From contig NC_051092.1 in NCBI RefSeq assembly GCF_901709675.1, positions 7,879,491-7,943,490 of the forward strand: DNA of 64,000 nucleotides. Direction: 5' to 3'. This DNA comes from Syngnathus acus (Eukaryota; Chordata; Actinopteri; Syngnathiformes; Syngnathidae). The notes below the pieces were generated by a model. The model saw nothing but the letters and a program-made list of their open reading frames with translations, did not search any database and was not told the DNA's origin. Both the position numbers and the translations under genes were made by a program. This document shows positions 11,101 through 22,300 of this stretch, in pieces; positions within the stretch are counted from its first letter, which is position 1; each line of letters begins with the position of its first letter.

Positions 11101-12132
11101 TGCAGAGGTAATTGGATTGCAAGGAGAAAGTCATTGTCATTAAAAACATTTTATTCACGAGGTTTGATGTCAACTTCTTGTCTGTTTTGCTAGTTTCTCA
11201 GGGCCCCTTCATTTGAGGAGGAGTTGCGGATGTGGCGGTGCTTCCTCAAACACAAAGTTGTATTGAGCTGCGGGCAAGCCTTCTCCTGCTCCACACCTGG
11301 CTGGTTTCGCATCGTATTTGCCGACCATCAGCACTACCTTCAACTTGGTCCGTCAATATATCTACACTGTAGTTATATAGTATTTAGTTCAACCCAATAG
11401 AAAGGCATCCATTTATTGCTAAGTACACTTGCACTGACCATATTTCAGTATATAGGATGTATTCCACAGGTGAAGAAATGCGGAAGAGATTTCTTGCATT
11501 TCTACCGAATATTACGATGAGAGAAGCTAGCCAAGAGAGTTTACTTTTAGCTTAAGCTTTAAAGCTTTAGTTCTTGGTATGAAATGAGCACTCAACACAT
11601 TAACTGCAAAATAAACGAGTTCTGATATTACTTGCTTTCATTCTACTTTGATCTCAGTTCATACATTAACTGAATACCAATTATTGACTTGTTTTATGTT
11701 CATTTTGTTTTAGGGTTGAAAAGAATTGGAGAGGCCTTAAAAGAAATCAAAGAAAGCAGTATGGACAGGGATTCCTTCATTGTCAAAGAAGGCAGTGAGG
11801 AGAACAAGAGATCAGTGAAAGAGGACAGTGCTACTTCAGACAATGCCACAATTGAAAATTCAACATCATCCCCCCAGAGCAAGTCATCAGACCAGCTAAA
11901 GAAAAAGGAGAGTTCTGTTCCTGACACAAGCTGGCTCGCCCCTGATGAGTTTGTCTTGCTGGACTGCCAAGCCTCTAAGCCTGCGGAGAGCCTGGACTCT
12001 CTGATTGGTACACTCAAGCATCAAATCCGCTCTTCTGATTGGTTGGAAAAGAACACGCCAGAGCGGTCTGCAGAGGAAGACCCAGAGATTCTTGATGTGT
12101 TTCAAAGCCTGTTGGCACGAGCCAGAAAGTGA
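3718..12132 (+). CDS. accs: ACC synthase-like PLP aminotransferase with N-terminal Myb/SANT-like domain (15 coding exons)
   Basis: Coding exons: 3718-4360, 5260-5996, 6066-6125, 6196-6266, 6339-6408, 7425-7491, 7760-7857, 8486-8563, 8685-8785, 9645-9734, 9845-9890, 10036-10177, 10893-11035, 11194-11347, 11714-12132. They total 2,919 bases; every junction is GT-AG and in phase, giving 972 residues. Residues 12-95 form a Myb/SANT-like trihelix domain (W14, W25, W87), of the kind in Harbinger-type transposon accessory proteins and ZSCAN29. A basic patch lies at 249-257 and a charged coiled coil at 293-337. Residues 427-835 are an aminotransferase fold I enzyme: NPHNP at 619-623, D650 and Y653 in DEVY, Schiff-base lysine K687 in GLSK, carboxylate-binding R821 in GWFRI. 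An acidic, serine-rich tail follows. Human ACCS is about 500 residues and matches only the enzyme half. Two sites fit the SUMO consensus (K160, K396). The vertebrate family's substrate is uncertain. Donors after exons 1 (GTTGTT) and 14 (GTCCGT) are weak, so alternative forms are possible. Confidence 0.85.
4450..4890 (-). repeat. SINE-like dispersed repeat with (CATC)n tail, minus orientation
   Basis: Lies in the intron between the Myb/SANT exon and the next accs exon. A pure (CATC)n run at about 4455-4540 is followed by the familiar teleost repeat body (cggcttatcctcatgagggt, agcctatcccagctgag, gtgggaggaaaccggagtac, aaaacccacgcaggcac). The (CATC)n run is the reverse complement of the 3' tail seen in a plus-oriented copy at 44.5 kb. 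Other copies or fragments in this window are at 7540-7640, 18636-18686, 29590-29830, 44466-44856 and 47395-47450. Confidence 0.7.
4920..4975 (+). repeat. Solo 3' end of a teleost retroposon
   Basis: The segment gaagccctttgagact, then a short gap and acaaataaac, is the same 3' terminus that closes the longer element at 55.7-56.15 kb. Only the tail is present here. Confidence 0.5.
5111..5187. repeat. (GCAC)n microsatellite
   Basis: About 77 bases of near-perfect GCAC/ACAC tandem repeat within the first coding intron of accs. It produces artificial Cys/Val/Arg-rich open frames on the minus strand. Confidence 0.9.
6722..6860. mobile_element. Tc1/mariner-like MITE end
   Basis: The start, tacagtgcatccagaaagta, then a ttccacattttgtgttat block, matches a widespread teleost Tc1-type non-autonomous terminus as I know it. 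The second terminus is not clear. It lies in the accs intron between coding exons 5 and 6. Confidence 0.5.
6896..7030. mobile_element. Small inverted-repeat element, family C copy 1
   Basis: Begins with cacccttaaatgcttggtt and contains gggttaaaaattgg and gaagttgggtc. The same blocks recur, partly in the other orientation, at 17338-17508 and 60545-60652. It is probably a non-autonomous DNA transposon; I cannot assign a superfamily. Confidence 0.45.
7540..7645 (-). repeat. SINE-like repeat fragment
   Basis: Carries agcctatcccagctgac, ctctgaactggtcgccagcc and agtcgcagtgcacatgtaga, the middle portion of the element described at 4450-4890. It lies in an accs intron. Confidence 0.6.
8158..8403. 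mobile_element. Palindromic MITE, family A copy 1
   Basis: Terminal inverted repeats of about 30 bases start TACCGTATTTTCCGCAC and end GTGCGGAAAATACGGTA. The TA ends suggest a TA target site. The interior also holds second-order inverted blocks (aaggcgcacc / ggtgcgcctt) and a gtccaaagtctggcccgcgg segment resembling a hAT terminus. It lies in an accs intron. A near-identical copy is at 19427-19675 and a degenerate end at 38560-38598. Confidence 0.75.
10810..10915 (+). repeat. 53-bp tandem duplication across an accs splice acceptor
   Basis: Two copies of a 53-base unit lie in tandem, 10810-10862 and 10863-10915. Each contains the intron end and the first bases of coding exon 13. In the first copy the acceptor reads gtgtgg (AG lost); in the second it reads gtgtag and is the one that keeps the frame. 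The copies differ at only two visible positions, so the duplication is recent. Confidence 0.85.
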
Positions 12133-13430
12133 AGTTACGGCTAAACAGGCAACGATATGGCTGCCAATTTACAGTGGGGAGCACTCAATAATCCCTCTTG
12201 TGACTGACTTTATGGCAAAAACAGTTCATTTTCTGTTTGTTTTTTTCATATCTGTAATCATGCCTTAGAGTTGAATGTTGATGGGTGATTAATTTCACAT
12301 TCCAGTCCATCTATAATCAAGATATTTATAAGCTGAATTAAATGCCAAATGTAATTAAACCAAAACAACTCGCAACGTTTATGATGTGCCAATTTCCTGT
12401 TATTTGAGTTTGCCTTAATACACTCATAACAGCATGTTTTATATTATTATTTTTATTTGACATTTTTTATCGCCAATAAGGCAATTGAGAGGTTTGATAT
12501 TCTTATTTCCTATGCCGACCTGGTTGATTTGAAATGTGTATTGATAATAGTTGCTATATGCAGTATGCTTTATGTACAAAAAGTGTGATACACCTGCCAT
12601 CACCATTGAAGAAGTGAGGTGAAGAGACAAGGTCTCCCCTCGCAGTCTAGTGTGTAAGTGTGTGTGTCTCTAAAAATGTTTGACTCATCCTGTTCATTGA
12701 TGCAAGACTAGAGGCCCTGGCTCACAATTTTGGTTGTAGTTCTTCCTCAAACTTTTTAATAAGTGGAACTAAGGGGGGGCGGGGCGCTCCTGAAAAATGC
12801 CCAGATAATTGACTTTTGGGGGACACATTTTTCCAGCGGTTTTCTTTTTTTTTTTCCCCCTTAACATTTTCACCTGACCCTGTATCAGCATTTTCTGAAT
12901 AATATTTTGGGGGTTTATTATTATTATTATTATTACTTCTATTGTTAATTTATTTTTTGAGGTAGATACATTTTTTTGTCATCTCATCTCGTACTGATCC
13001 GGAATTAAACAACATAAGGTATGTGTTTCAGATTTATTGTCTAGTTGGCTTTGTAGATACTGTACTGTGCAAATTATAAAACCTTGTGAGGCCAGTTCTG
13101 CCTCAAAGAATGGAAAACAAAGGGGGATGATTTGTGACGGCACTTTGAATAGTAGATGGGTAGCCTTTTGCTGTTCTATCAGATGGAATGCCACCAACAA
13201 AGTATCTCAGACAAATTTGAGTGCATATCTGGCTCGTTCTCACTTATTTTTCAATTGGTAAGCTTTCTTGTAATGTTTAAAATAATCAAACAACCTTGAG
13301 CTTCCTCAAATAGGCCAACCCTGTGTTGTTTCACTTTCACTATGAGATCGTGGGCCACAGAGATGTCACAGCAGCATGCTACTAGAGGAGTTTCCAGTTC
13401 AATGGAGGCGGAGTATGAGTGGGTGATGAG
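12133..13430. other. accs 3' region and spacer
   Basis: Presumed accs 3' untranslated sequence, with an ATTAAA polyadenylation-signal variant at 12337-12342, followed by AT-rich spacer with a (TTA)n run near 12916-12936. No coding segment recognised. Confidence 0.4.
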
Positions 13431-13532
13431 CACAGCAAAACAAAAAAAAAGTGTGATTCAAGGTGTTGAATACAGTACAGAAGAGGTACAGTCAAGAAAG
13501 GCTGAGATGCTTTGATTTGGCTTTGAACAAAG
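13430..13532 (+). other. Candidate untranslated first exon of the claudin-like gene
   Basis: A strong donor (AAAG then GTAAGG) follows position 13532. The next acceptor (CTCTTAG) ends at 13644, leaving a short 112-base intron and 12 bases before the ATG at 13657. The 5' boundary is not determined. Confidence 0.4.
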
Positions 13533-13656
13533 GTAAGGTGATGACTTATCATCATTTGACATCATTATACAGGTTAGGATTTGATAATGAGAACTTTGAG
13601 AATATGGCAACCTGAACGGTAAACTTCTGCTTCCCCTCTCTTAGTGCTCTTTTAAC

Positions 13657-16600
13657 ATGAAGCTGCCAGAATTCAAGGACACGATCAGTCGCTTCAGATT
13701 CACACAATGTTGTGTGGGGCTTGGTGGTTGCCTGTGTGTGTCTTATGCAGTCTGGACACCATTCTGGTTAAAGGATGGCGGACTTTGGACTGAGTGGAAT
13801 AAGACAAAGGGTGACCCTGTCATTGATGGTGTGATCTTCAATGGTGAGCAAGACATCTCAATTAGCTAGATTCTGATGGCTTTTAAACATAAAGCAATGT
13901 CAAACCTAATGGTTTCTTTTGTGCTGAAAAGAAGCAATACTGCGTTCCCCATTGTCCAGGCTGAGGGAGTCATACCACACAGTAAACAGAAAAGCCTTTA
14001 CCAAAGTAGTAAACAAGTCTGAGCATGTCACTGCTCCGAGAAGTGCATTCTTTTCAACAAGTATATCTTACATATATTGGATAGGATAGGAGTCATTCAC
14101 TTGAGCAGATTGAGAATAGTTGAAAACCTGATCTCTGTTTTTTTTTTCTTAAATTTGCAAATTGTTATTGTTTGACAATTGCTGTAGAGGTTGTGTTCTC
14201 TGCCAATTCCTTATTCCGTCAACATGCTTGTTGCATGCGTGTGTAATATTCCCACGAGAGGCATGCTGTAGTTATGGTTAGCTGAAGGCTATATTGACTG
14301 TGAAAACCAGGTAAATGTCACCACATCTTAATATTCATGCAGTCTTTTTGAACGCCGCTTATCCGGTTCAGGGCTAACAAAACGCTAGTAATAGCTGTAG
14401 AAAGTGAAGAGACATACCTCTAATAAATCCTTTTTTTTTTTTGCTCAAGGAAAGATAGACCTACCTGAACCACAACAATCTAATCGTATTACATCAGATA
14501 TTCTGTGGAATACAAATATCCCAATGTTCTGTTTTGATTGACACTCAGAGACATTTATTGAACTTGTTCATTATATTTGTTGTTCTCAGTGGTGCAGAAT
14601 TGTACTGCATGATTTATTTCTGTTTAAATAAGCAACTGACATGTTTGAGAGTGCATACATCCCATTATGTTGCTTTAGAGTTCTACACGACACAAACTGC
14701 TACTACAATAATGATAATCAAATTCTTCAATTAATATGTCACAGATCAATGGAGCATTATCACAAGGGCCGCTGCGGCTGAAAACCAACATTTCCGTTTT
14801 CTTTTCATTGAAATTTAGAAAATTTAGAAACATCCAGGCTTTGAAAAGGCATTAGAAAAAAGTGACAGCTTATGTCACAAAGCATAAATCAATGGAACTA
14901 ATGATGATCTTATCTCAATTTATTCACAAATTTACTTTGTCAGTGAATATAGTGGCCTTAGAGCGTAAAATATTCTATTGATCTAGCGCTGTACTATAAA
15001 TGGCCACAAATAGAATTCATTTATGATTAATTGCTGGAATGTTTTGTATTGTATTTGAAGCTTTAGATACATATAAATATGATTCATTGCAATTTGGGGA
15101 TTTTGTTGGAGAGTCTGACAGCTGCAGGAAGGAATAACCTGCGATATTGCTCGGTTACACACTTGGGCGTTGCATCCTTTCACTTAAGGAGCTCCACAGT
15201 GCAGCGAGTGTGTGATGGAGGGGGTAAGAGTCTTTGTCCAGCATGGAGGACAGCTTAGCTGAGATCCTCCTCTCTCTCTCACCTCCTTCACTATTTGCAG
15301 AGGGCATCCCAGAACGGAGATGGCATTCTTAATTAGCTTGTCCAGCCTCTTCCTGTCAGCTGCTGTAATGCTGCTCCTCCAGCAGACCACTCCATAGAAG
15401 ATGGCAGAGGTCTTACCATCTCAATGTCCCTTCCTTGGATGTTCACAACCAACTCAGTCTTTCCAGTGTTAATGTGGAGGTGGAATCAGTCCATAAAGTC
15501 CCTCACAAGTTCTCTGTATACTCGATCGTCCCCATCAATTATGAGCCCGACGATGGCAGAGTCATCAGAGAACTTTGGCAGATGGATGACAGGTGAGAAG
15601 AGTCTGTGGTGTAGAGCGGTGAAGAGGAAGGGTGCTCCGTTTCCTGGGGGCCCTTACACTACAGAAGACAGTCTCTTGACACACAGTCCCAGATTGTTGG
15701 TGACAGTTGGTGAGGTAATCCACAAATCAGCATGTGAGGTGTTGGTCCACTCTGGCGAGCTCAAGCTTGTCCCTCAGGATGGCTGGCCTGATGGTGTTGA
15801 AAGCACTATTGAGGTCCAAGAAAAGGACCCACATAGAGCTCCCAGGAGCACTGCTGAGGTCCAAGGAAAGGACCCACATAGAGCTCCCAGGAGCACTGCT
15901 GAGGTCCAAGAAAAGGACCCAGATAGAGCTCCTAGGACACTCCAGGTGAGGCAAAGCTTGCTGGAGCTCGTTGATGTTGCCGTCCACTCCGATGCCGGTC
16001 TAGTATGCAAACTGCAGCAGGTCCATAGACGGGTGGACAAGGGCTAAGATCCATGGCCTCATGAGGTGCAATGTTAGGGCCACCAGTCAAAAGCAACTGG
16101 GGTTGTTATGTGTCGCTAGCATAGACAGATGAACAAAGATTTGTCGTAAATATACATTTTCAGACCAATGAAGTGAAATAGGATAATTTCCTCACGCACA
16201 ACAGATGATGTCTTACAGCGCACTGGTTGGGAGGCACAGCTGTATTACAGTAAAACTGGGGATTTTTGTTTTTTTACGAAACCAAATGCAGAGTGAACAT
16301 TTACACCAACACAAAATACATTTTTATTGCAGAAGTTTGAAGAAAGGCCCACTCACATTGACTTGTCTTCATTTTCTGATGCAGCCCTGGAAGCAGAGAG
16401 AGTGTTTGGGGTTCTGTCCTTCCTGTTGGCGTTGAGCACAGGAGCTCTCTCGCTTGTCTTCGCCCTCTGGTGGACATCAGAGACCGTGCGCTCCTACTCC
16501 AACACTCGTTCTCTGCTTATGGCAGGACAGGCACTCTACCCCACCACCTTGTTGCTCCTCACCATGTTATCTACAGGTAATACATGCCCATGATTACTTT

Positions 16601-18379
16601 TATTCACACTGTCAGAAATATGGAAACGTTAGGACCCATAGGGGTCAGTTTTTAACTATCGCAGTCAAGTACAATTGTCATCTTAAGGACTGGTTGGCAC
16701 TGTATCATTCCAATTCATTTTTTTTTTTATTCATCACAGAGTAGCTATGTACTGTTAATGATGAAACTTATCCTCCTCAAGACCTCTGCTTCAGTTAAAT
16801 AAAGACCTCATTGTCCGGTAGTGCAACTATATTGTTATTTTAATGTGTAAATTGTCTCAATGTACTTTGCAATTCATGGTGACCAGTCAGAGGTGTACAA
16901 TGCCTCTGACCCAGTGTTACTTGGGATAGATGCCATTCACTCATGACGGTAAATGAAGGCAAGAGGGATAGAACATGGATACAGGGCTGCATCTAACCAA
17001 ATTGGAGCCCCAAGCAAAATTGTGTTTGGAGGCCACCCCACCCCACATCTCCCTTCACAAATATATCATAGATAAAAAATAACCAAAACACAAGATTCCA
17101 TTTAACATCCTTTAGTAACAGCAAACAGTTAAAGGGGAAGTCATCCCCCAAATTTTCTTTGTTCTGTGCATTCCAACTCGGTGAAACACATTGTTCTGAT
17201 GAATGTTTCGGGTCAGCTTCATAAACCTGGTGAGCCATAATTAGTTGTGACCTGAGACCTGAGCAACTGTAACAGCATTTTCAGTTGACACCAAGTGCCC
17301 CCCGTGTTTGCCTCGTTATTTTATTCCACAAACGCAATATTAAAATTAGAGCAACCCAGGAAATTGGGTCAATTCGACCCAGGAATTGACACAACTTTCT
17401 GAGTTGTTTTGAACTAAACAACCAATTTTTGTATGGTTGTTTCGATCAAATTTACCCAACTTCCCGTGTCGGTCCAATTTTTAACCCAGCCATTTTAAGG
17501 GTGTACGATATGGGTCCTTTAAATGGCGTAAATGGGTACGTTTTGCCACTCAATGGATGGACAGACGGATGACAGACAGACAGACAGATAAATCAGTTTA
17601 CGGTAGTGACAAACAAACAAGCAAGCAACCAAACGAACAAACAAACAAACAAATATTACTAACTTAGCATGATAGTTTTTGGGAAAATACATCCTAAAAA
17701 ATGATCGTGACCGGCCAAGGTGACACAAACGCAACTCCCCCAAATACACAAGGAAAGAAGACATCCATCTACTGGATTTGGAGAGGATGTTGTTTTTGTC
17801 TTGACGTTTAAATATAGCACATTTGGAAGCAAAGTCCTAAAATAGCTGTTTTCTCTTAACCTCCAAGAGACTTTGTTGTGTTGATTTTGGTTAAATTCAA
17901 GAAGACTTTAATGTTTTGCATTTACATACCCTCAAGGGCAGAATGTGTTTAAATAGACTTTTTAACTTTCTTTTCCATTATCATAAAAGCTTGAGGGTAC
18001 CAATAATAGGCTTAATGACATTTTAAATGTGGTAACTCGTTGTTTTACTGCTCTTTTCCCTCCATTGACAGGTTTCTTCTTCCTACTGAGCTGGTCCATT
18101 TTCACTTATCACCACTATGAAGAAATCTACGAGGATTTCTCAATCCTAGGTTCCTCTTACTGGCTGGGTGCTTTAGGCTGGATCCTACTGTTAGTTGTGG
18201 AAACGATCGTCTTCGTCGCTGAGCAAGCTATTGTGCCAGACATCCTCGAAGACCTGGAGAAGGCAGTGGAGTCATGGAGGGTCACCAGTCAGCCGAGTCG
18301 TAGCTTCAGTGAAGGTTGTCCTCACCCTGCAGTCAGTAAAAGTAAGCTAGCTCCAAAGAGGTACATGTCAGTACCTTAA
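13657..18379 (+). CDS. Four-helix claudin/PMP22/NKG7-like membrane protein
   Basis: Coding exons: 13657-13843, one starting at about 16333 (or 16343) and ending at 16576, and 18072-18379 with stop TAA. The product is about 242 residues. Exon 1 encodes a short basic N terminus, a first helix (FTQCCVGLGGCLCVSYAVW) and an extracellular segment with the claudin-superfamily GLW motif but without the usual cysteine pair, as in NKG7. Exon 2 encodes helix 2 (VFGVLSFLLALSTGALSLVF) and most of helix 3. Exon 3 completes helix 3, then gives helix 4 (GALGWILLLVVETIVFVAEQ) and a serine- and lysine-containing cytoplasmic tail ending MSVP. The last junction is phase 1 on both sides. Between exons 1 and 2 the best donor (AATG|GTGAGC) and best acceptor (TTGCAG at 16332) are out of phase; using the AG at 16341-16342 restores the frame. 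I do not recognise the exact gene. Confidence 0.6.
15184..16050 (-). mobile_element. Degenerate LINE reverse-transcriptase fragment (L2/Rex-like)
   Basis: Read on the minus strand, broken frames contain the RT motif FLDLNSAFNTI, the palm motif with FSDDSAIVG, DWFHLHINTGKTE, and a C-terminal ADRKRLDKLIK-type segment. These are hallmarks of a non-LTR reverse transcriptase. Frameshifts and stops show it is dead. It sits in the large intron of the claudin-like gene. The plus-strand open frame of 207 codons at 15424-16047 is only its antisense. Confidence 0.75.
17338..17508. mobile_element. Small inverted-repeat element, family C copy 2
   Basis: Shares gggtcaattcgaccca-type blocks, gtccaatttttaacccagcc and ttttaagggtg with the copies at 6.9 and 60.6 kb. 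It lies in the last intron of the claudin-like gene. Confidence 0.45.
17573..17655. repeat. Short (GACA)n and (CAAA)n runs
   Basis: Imperfect tetranucleotide repeats, about 25 and 35 bases long, separated by unique sequence in the same intron. Confidence 0.7.
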
Positions 18380-21300
18380 ATGGGCCACATTACTTGGATA
18401 TGACAGAGAATACGAGTGTAATAATTTCACATGAAAATGCTGAGCAGACTCCATGGGGAAACCGGCAAGCAGTATGAATATCGAGGGCATTTTCCAATCA
18501 GATTGACTTGTAACAAAACAAAAAACTATACGAAACAATGAAGCCCGATCTACTAAAAGTGACTGGCTCCACGATTTACTCGCGACCAGTTCAGTCGTCT
18601 TGCCCAAAGTACAGTATAACGGGTAAAGGCTTCAATTATCTGCAACCCTAATTAGGACAAGCACGACAGAAAATGGATGGATGATGAAGGGTCTCACTGT
18701 CAATGGATTAAAAAAAAAATTACAAAACAGTTAACAGAAACAGTTCCGTTTTTGTTGTTTTGTAATTGTGTTAGAGTTGTACAAATGATTCTGATGTTGA
18801 AATGAATGTTATCTTTGCATAAAGAAATGGATCACATTAATCATTAATCATCAATTTGCAAATCCTTTCAATGGAACAATATATTCCTTCTCATAATGTC
18901 ATGTTTGTACATGAACTTGAGAGCTTTGTAAGCAAGTGTTAAGCATGTCTGCCTCACAATAGAGCGCTTTTGAGCGCATCTTCCCTTCCTTCTGTGGCAG
19001 AACCAAAGTGGGTGCACACTACCACGAACATTTTTGTTTTGCCAACTGAGATTCAACCATTCACTACCGTAGACGGATTTATTTGTCAAGTAATTATTTT
19101 CAGTGGGTACAGGCATGGAAGAGTGTCTCTTTGAATTCATGAGCAATGTTGGGGTGCCCTTTTGCTCCTTTTAACACCCCTTATTTACTGCATTGGGTGG
19201 TGCCTCCCTGAGCATTGGTTGCTCATCTGTGGAATTTTAGCATGCAGGTTGTTGGAAATATGCTCTTATTACTGTGACTCCCACTCTACAAATTGTTCCA
19301 CAGCATCTGCATACATATTGCAGATACAGACAGTACTGTTTTACACTTTTTTAAAAAATACATTTTAAAAACTACTCTACACCAACATGTTAATATCAAC
19401 ATGACTTCATTGGGATTCTATTTATATACCGTATTTTCCGCACTATAAGGCGCACCTAAAAACCTCAAATTTTCTCAAAAGCCGACAGTGCGCCTGAGAA
19501 TCAGGTGCACCTTATATATGGACCAATATTGAGCCACTACAGCAGGCGTGTCCTAGTCCGGCCCGCGGGCCAAATGTATATATCTTAAATATGGACAAAG
19601 TTTTAAAATGGGCCATTCATTGAAGGTGCGCCTTGTAATCTGGTGCGCCTTATAGTTAGTGCGGAAAATACGGTATTTGTATCCTTTATTTCGTTAATTT
19701 TTCAAGACAGTCAAATCCAAAAGTGCCGCATAAAACAAAAACATTGCCTCTTTAGCTGACGCAACTGGCATTCACATAATACTGAAGCTCTATTACAGGT
19801 ATGTTTCAAACCTGATTTTGTCACTGAGTTTTATGTCCAGAGAAAAAGAGAAAAATAACCTCAACTAAATAAACCAAATTCTCTCAAAGCTTTCATTTGT
19901 TTGCTTTCTGTATCTGCTGTGACAACGCATACATACATCATCCCAACGTGAGTTGGAAGTGTGTTGCGAAAAGGTTGCAGCTGCCATGTGTTAGGACCAC
20001 CCGATGACAGACTGCCTCCAAAGGCATTACATGTAACGTTGTCTCGCATTCCCACGAGGAGGCGTAGGATAGACTTGAGACTGCTTAGGCTTGTATGCTG
20101 AATGTGCCAAAGTGGGGAAAATGAAGAGGCACCGGCTTTGTTAATTGGGCGTTAATCAGGTGGTGCTCTGATTAAAAGGCAGTTCCGCCCTGTTGGACCC
20201 CGCTAATGAGTTTGTTATTAAATCCACAGAGGATTTTGGTCTCTTTTTCAATTTAGCAACGGGGTAGTGCTTAATTGCTGTGTAAATGAGGCAAATGTCC
20301 TTGAGGGTCGTCGTCCTGCATCAGCTCTCAAACCACAAATAGAATCCCACTTAAATATAAAACTACGCAATTCATTGTGGTGTGTGTACTCTTGTGTCCA
20401 GCTGTGCCTCTCAGGATTTGCTGTTGTTTGCTCTACTCTCTCAAAGAAAGCTCTTGAAATCTAATTAAATATTTGAGAGAGCTGGAAACATCTAATGTAG
20501 AAGTACTTTTCAAATGGATTCATTTTTCTAAGATTCTCGTCCCTTGGCGGTATATGGTCTTAGATAAATTCCAATATCCAGGAACAAACATTTAGATTCC
20601 CTGTTTTTGGGCCAATTCGTGGGGGGGGGGGGCATTGTTTGAAAACGTCTTCCCAAAAGCTCGTGTGAATCAAGGTAGAGTGAATCAACACGTCAGACGA
20701 TGATGCACAAAGGAAGCAAGAACAGGAGAATGCTCGGGGATGCAACCACAGATATGAGATCGTGGCTGCTGATTGTTGAAGGGCATTTGCTAAACAGACA
20801 TCAATCAGAGGACGTCTCCCTGCTTAAAGGCCACTGGCACTTCCTGCAGGCAGCTGGCAGCATGTGCAGAACACAACCTGTGCTCATCCACTGCTCTTCA
20901 TATCAATTAGAAACTCATTATCCAGCCATGTCCTTCTAATTATGTTAACACCACCCCCCACAGGATGAACGCTTAGTATGTACTTGCCGTTCTGTAGTTG
21001 CACTAACTGAGTTAAATAAATGTACCTAGAAACAAAGCACTGTCCGATTTTACAGATAAGTCTGGATTTTGCAGGAAAGGAAGTGCCACTAACTGAACAG
21101 ATTCTTGTTTGGCCTGTTGGTGGTGCTAGTGTAACATTCATATCTGACAATGTCATTTGGCTCAGCAGAGGAAATCTTGTCAGATGAGCAATGCTACATA
21201 GAAATCTCTGCATGTATATATACATTTTTTTTCCTGTGTAAAATCGGCAAAACAGGACAAATATAAACTACAAAATAATAGTTTGATTGCCAGGCAACTT

Positions 21301-22300
21301 TTGAGATATGGAGCTTGGGTTGCGCATTTGGAAGCAAAATACATTATGAAATAAAGCCAGACTTCAATGCTTTTTACAGTTTAATCTCTTTGGACTTAAC
21401 ATAATTCACTTTGAACATTTCTGATATATTAATACAATTGGATTGAAAGTTTTTTTATTCAAAAAAAGATGCAGAAATGTGCAGAATGACAAGACAGCAG
21501 GGGGGCAGCCGACTCGAGATGAGATGAGGGGAGGAGAGAGCAGAGAACAAAGGATTGGAGGGAGGATTTAGATGCCGTAGAAGAGCTTCACACTGTCACT
21601 GAAATCTGTATAGCATTGTGATGAACCATCTACCTCACTCTCTCCTCCTCTCCATTGTCACCATCCTTCTTTAGCTTTAAAATATTTGGTGTAGTTGAAA
21701 TAAGAACATGGCCTCTATGTCCTTCACTGCATAAGCAGACACATTTGGGGAAGTCAGGAATCTTGATGTGAAGACTCCACAATGTTAGAAAAATCCTAAA
21801 AAGGGAGGCTAATATCACTGTGTCCTTCAGCCATGCTTTTTGCCAGGACTTCAGTGCCTCTCGCCTGTGGAATCCTCAATGAGCCATTGCTCTTTGTGAT
21901 GGACGTGCCACCCAGACCACCCTTTCTGATTACATTTGTTCACTCCAACTGACATTGAAACGAGGCAGACGGAAGGAAAGGGAGTTTCATTCTTATTCTG
22001 CACTTGAAATTCCTTTAGAATACACAAGTCTTTGCATGACTTTTTATGCTGTTTTGTGTGTTAACATTGCTTTTTGTGTCCTCGACTTGATAGATATTGG
22101 ATCATCACATACATCGTGTAAGTGGTGTTTTCTCAGACATCTACATACGTCCCATTCGAGCATCGCTCTAGTCAACCTTGGCCAACTGTAGTCGTTCCAT
22201 TTTCTTATCTATGTGTGACCAAGGAAATTAAATTACAAATATAATCACTTCCTGCCAGTTTCTTAAACAGTGTGCCTCTGCTTTGCATATAGAGTGTACT
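18380..22300. other. Intergenic region downstream of the claudin-like gene
   Basis: Holds a solo SINE-like 3' end at 18636-18686 (ending aaaatggatggatgatg) and the MITE at 19427-19675. The stretch 20040-20300 is rich in homeodomain-type ATTA/TAAT cores and looks compositionally like a conserved regulatory element. No open frame here has exon-like boundaries that I trust. Confidence 0.4.
19427..19675. mobile_element. Palindromic MITE, family A copy 2
   Basis: Same termini and interior as 8158-8403 (TACCGTATTTTCCGCAC ... GTGCGGAAAATACGGTA). Small differences include an extra TTAG near the right terminal repeat. The high similarity of the two copies suggests fairly recent activity. Confidence 0.75.

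Noticed and set aside
15424-16047. 207-codon plus-strand open frame
   Set aside because: It is the antisense of a degenerate LINE reverse transcriptase; the minus strand carries the RT motifs.
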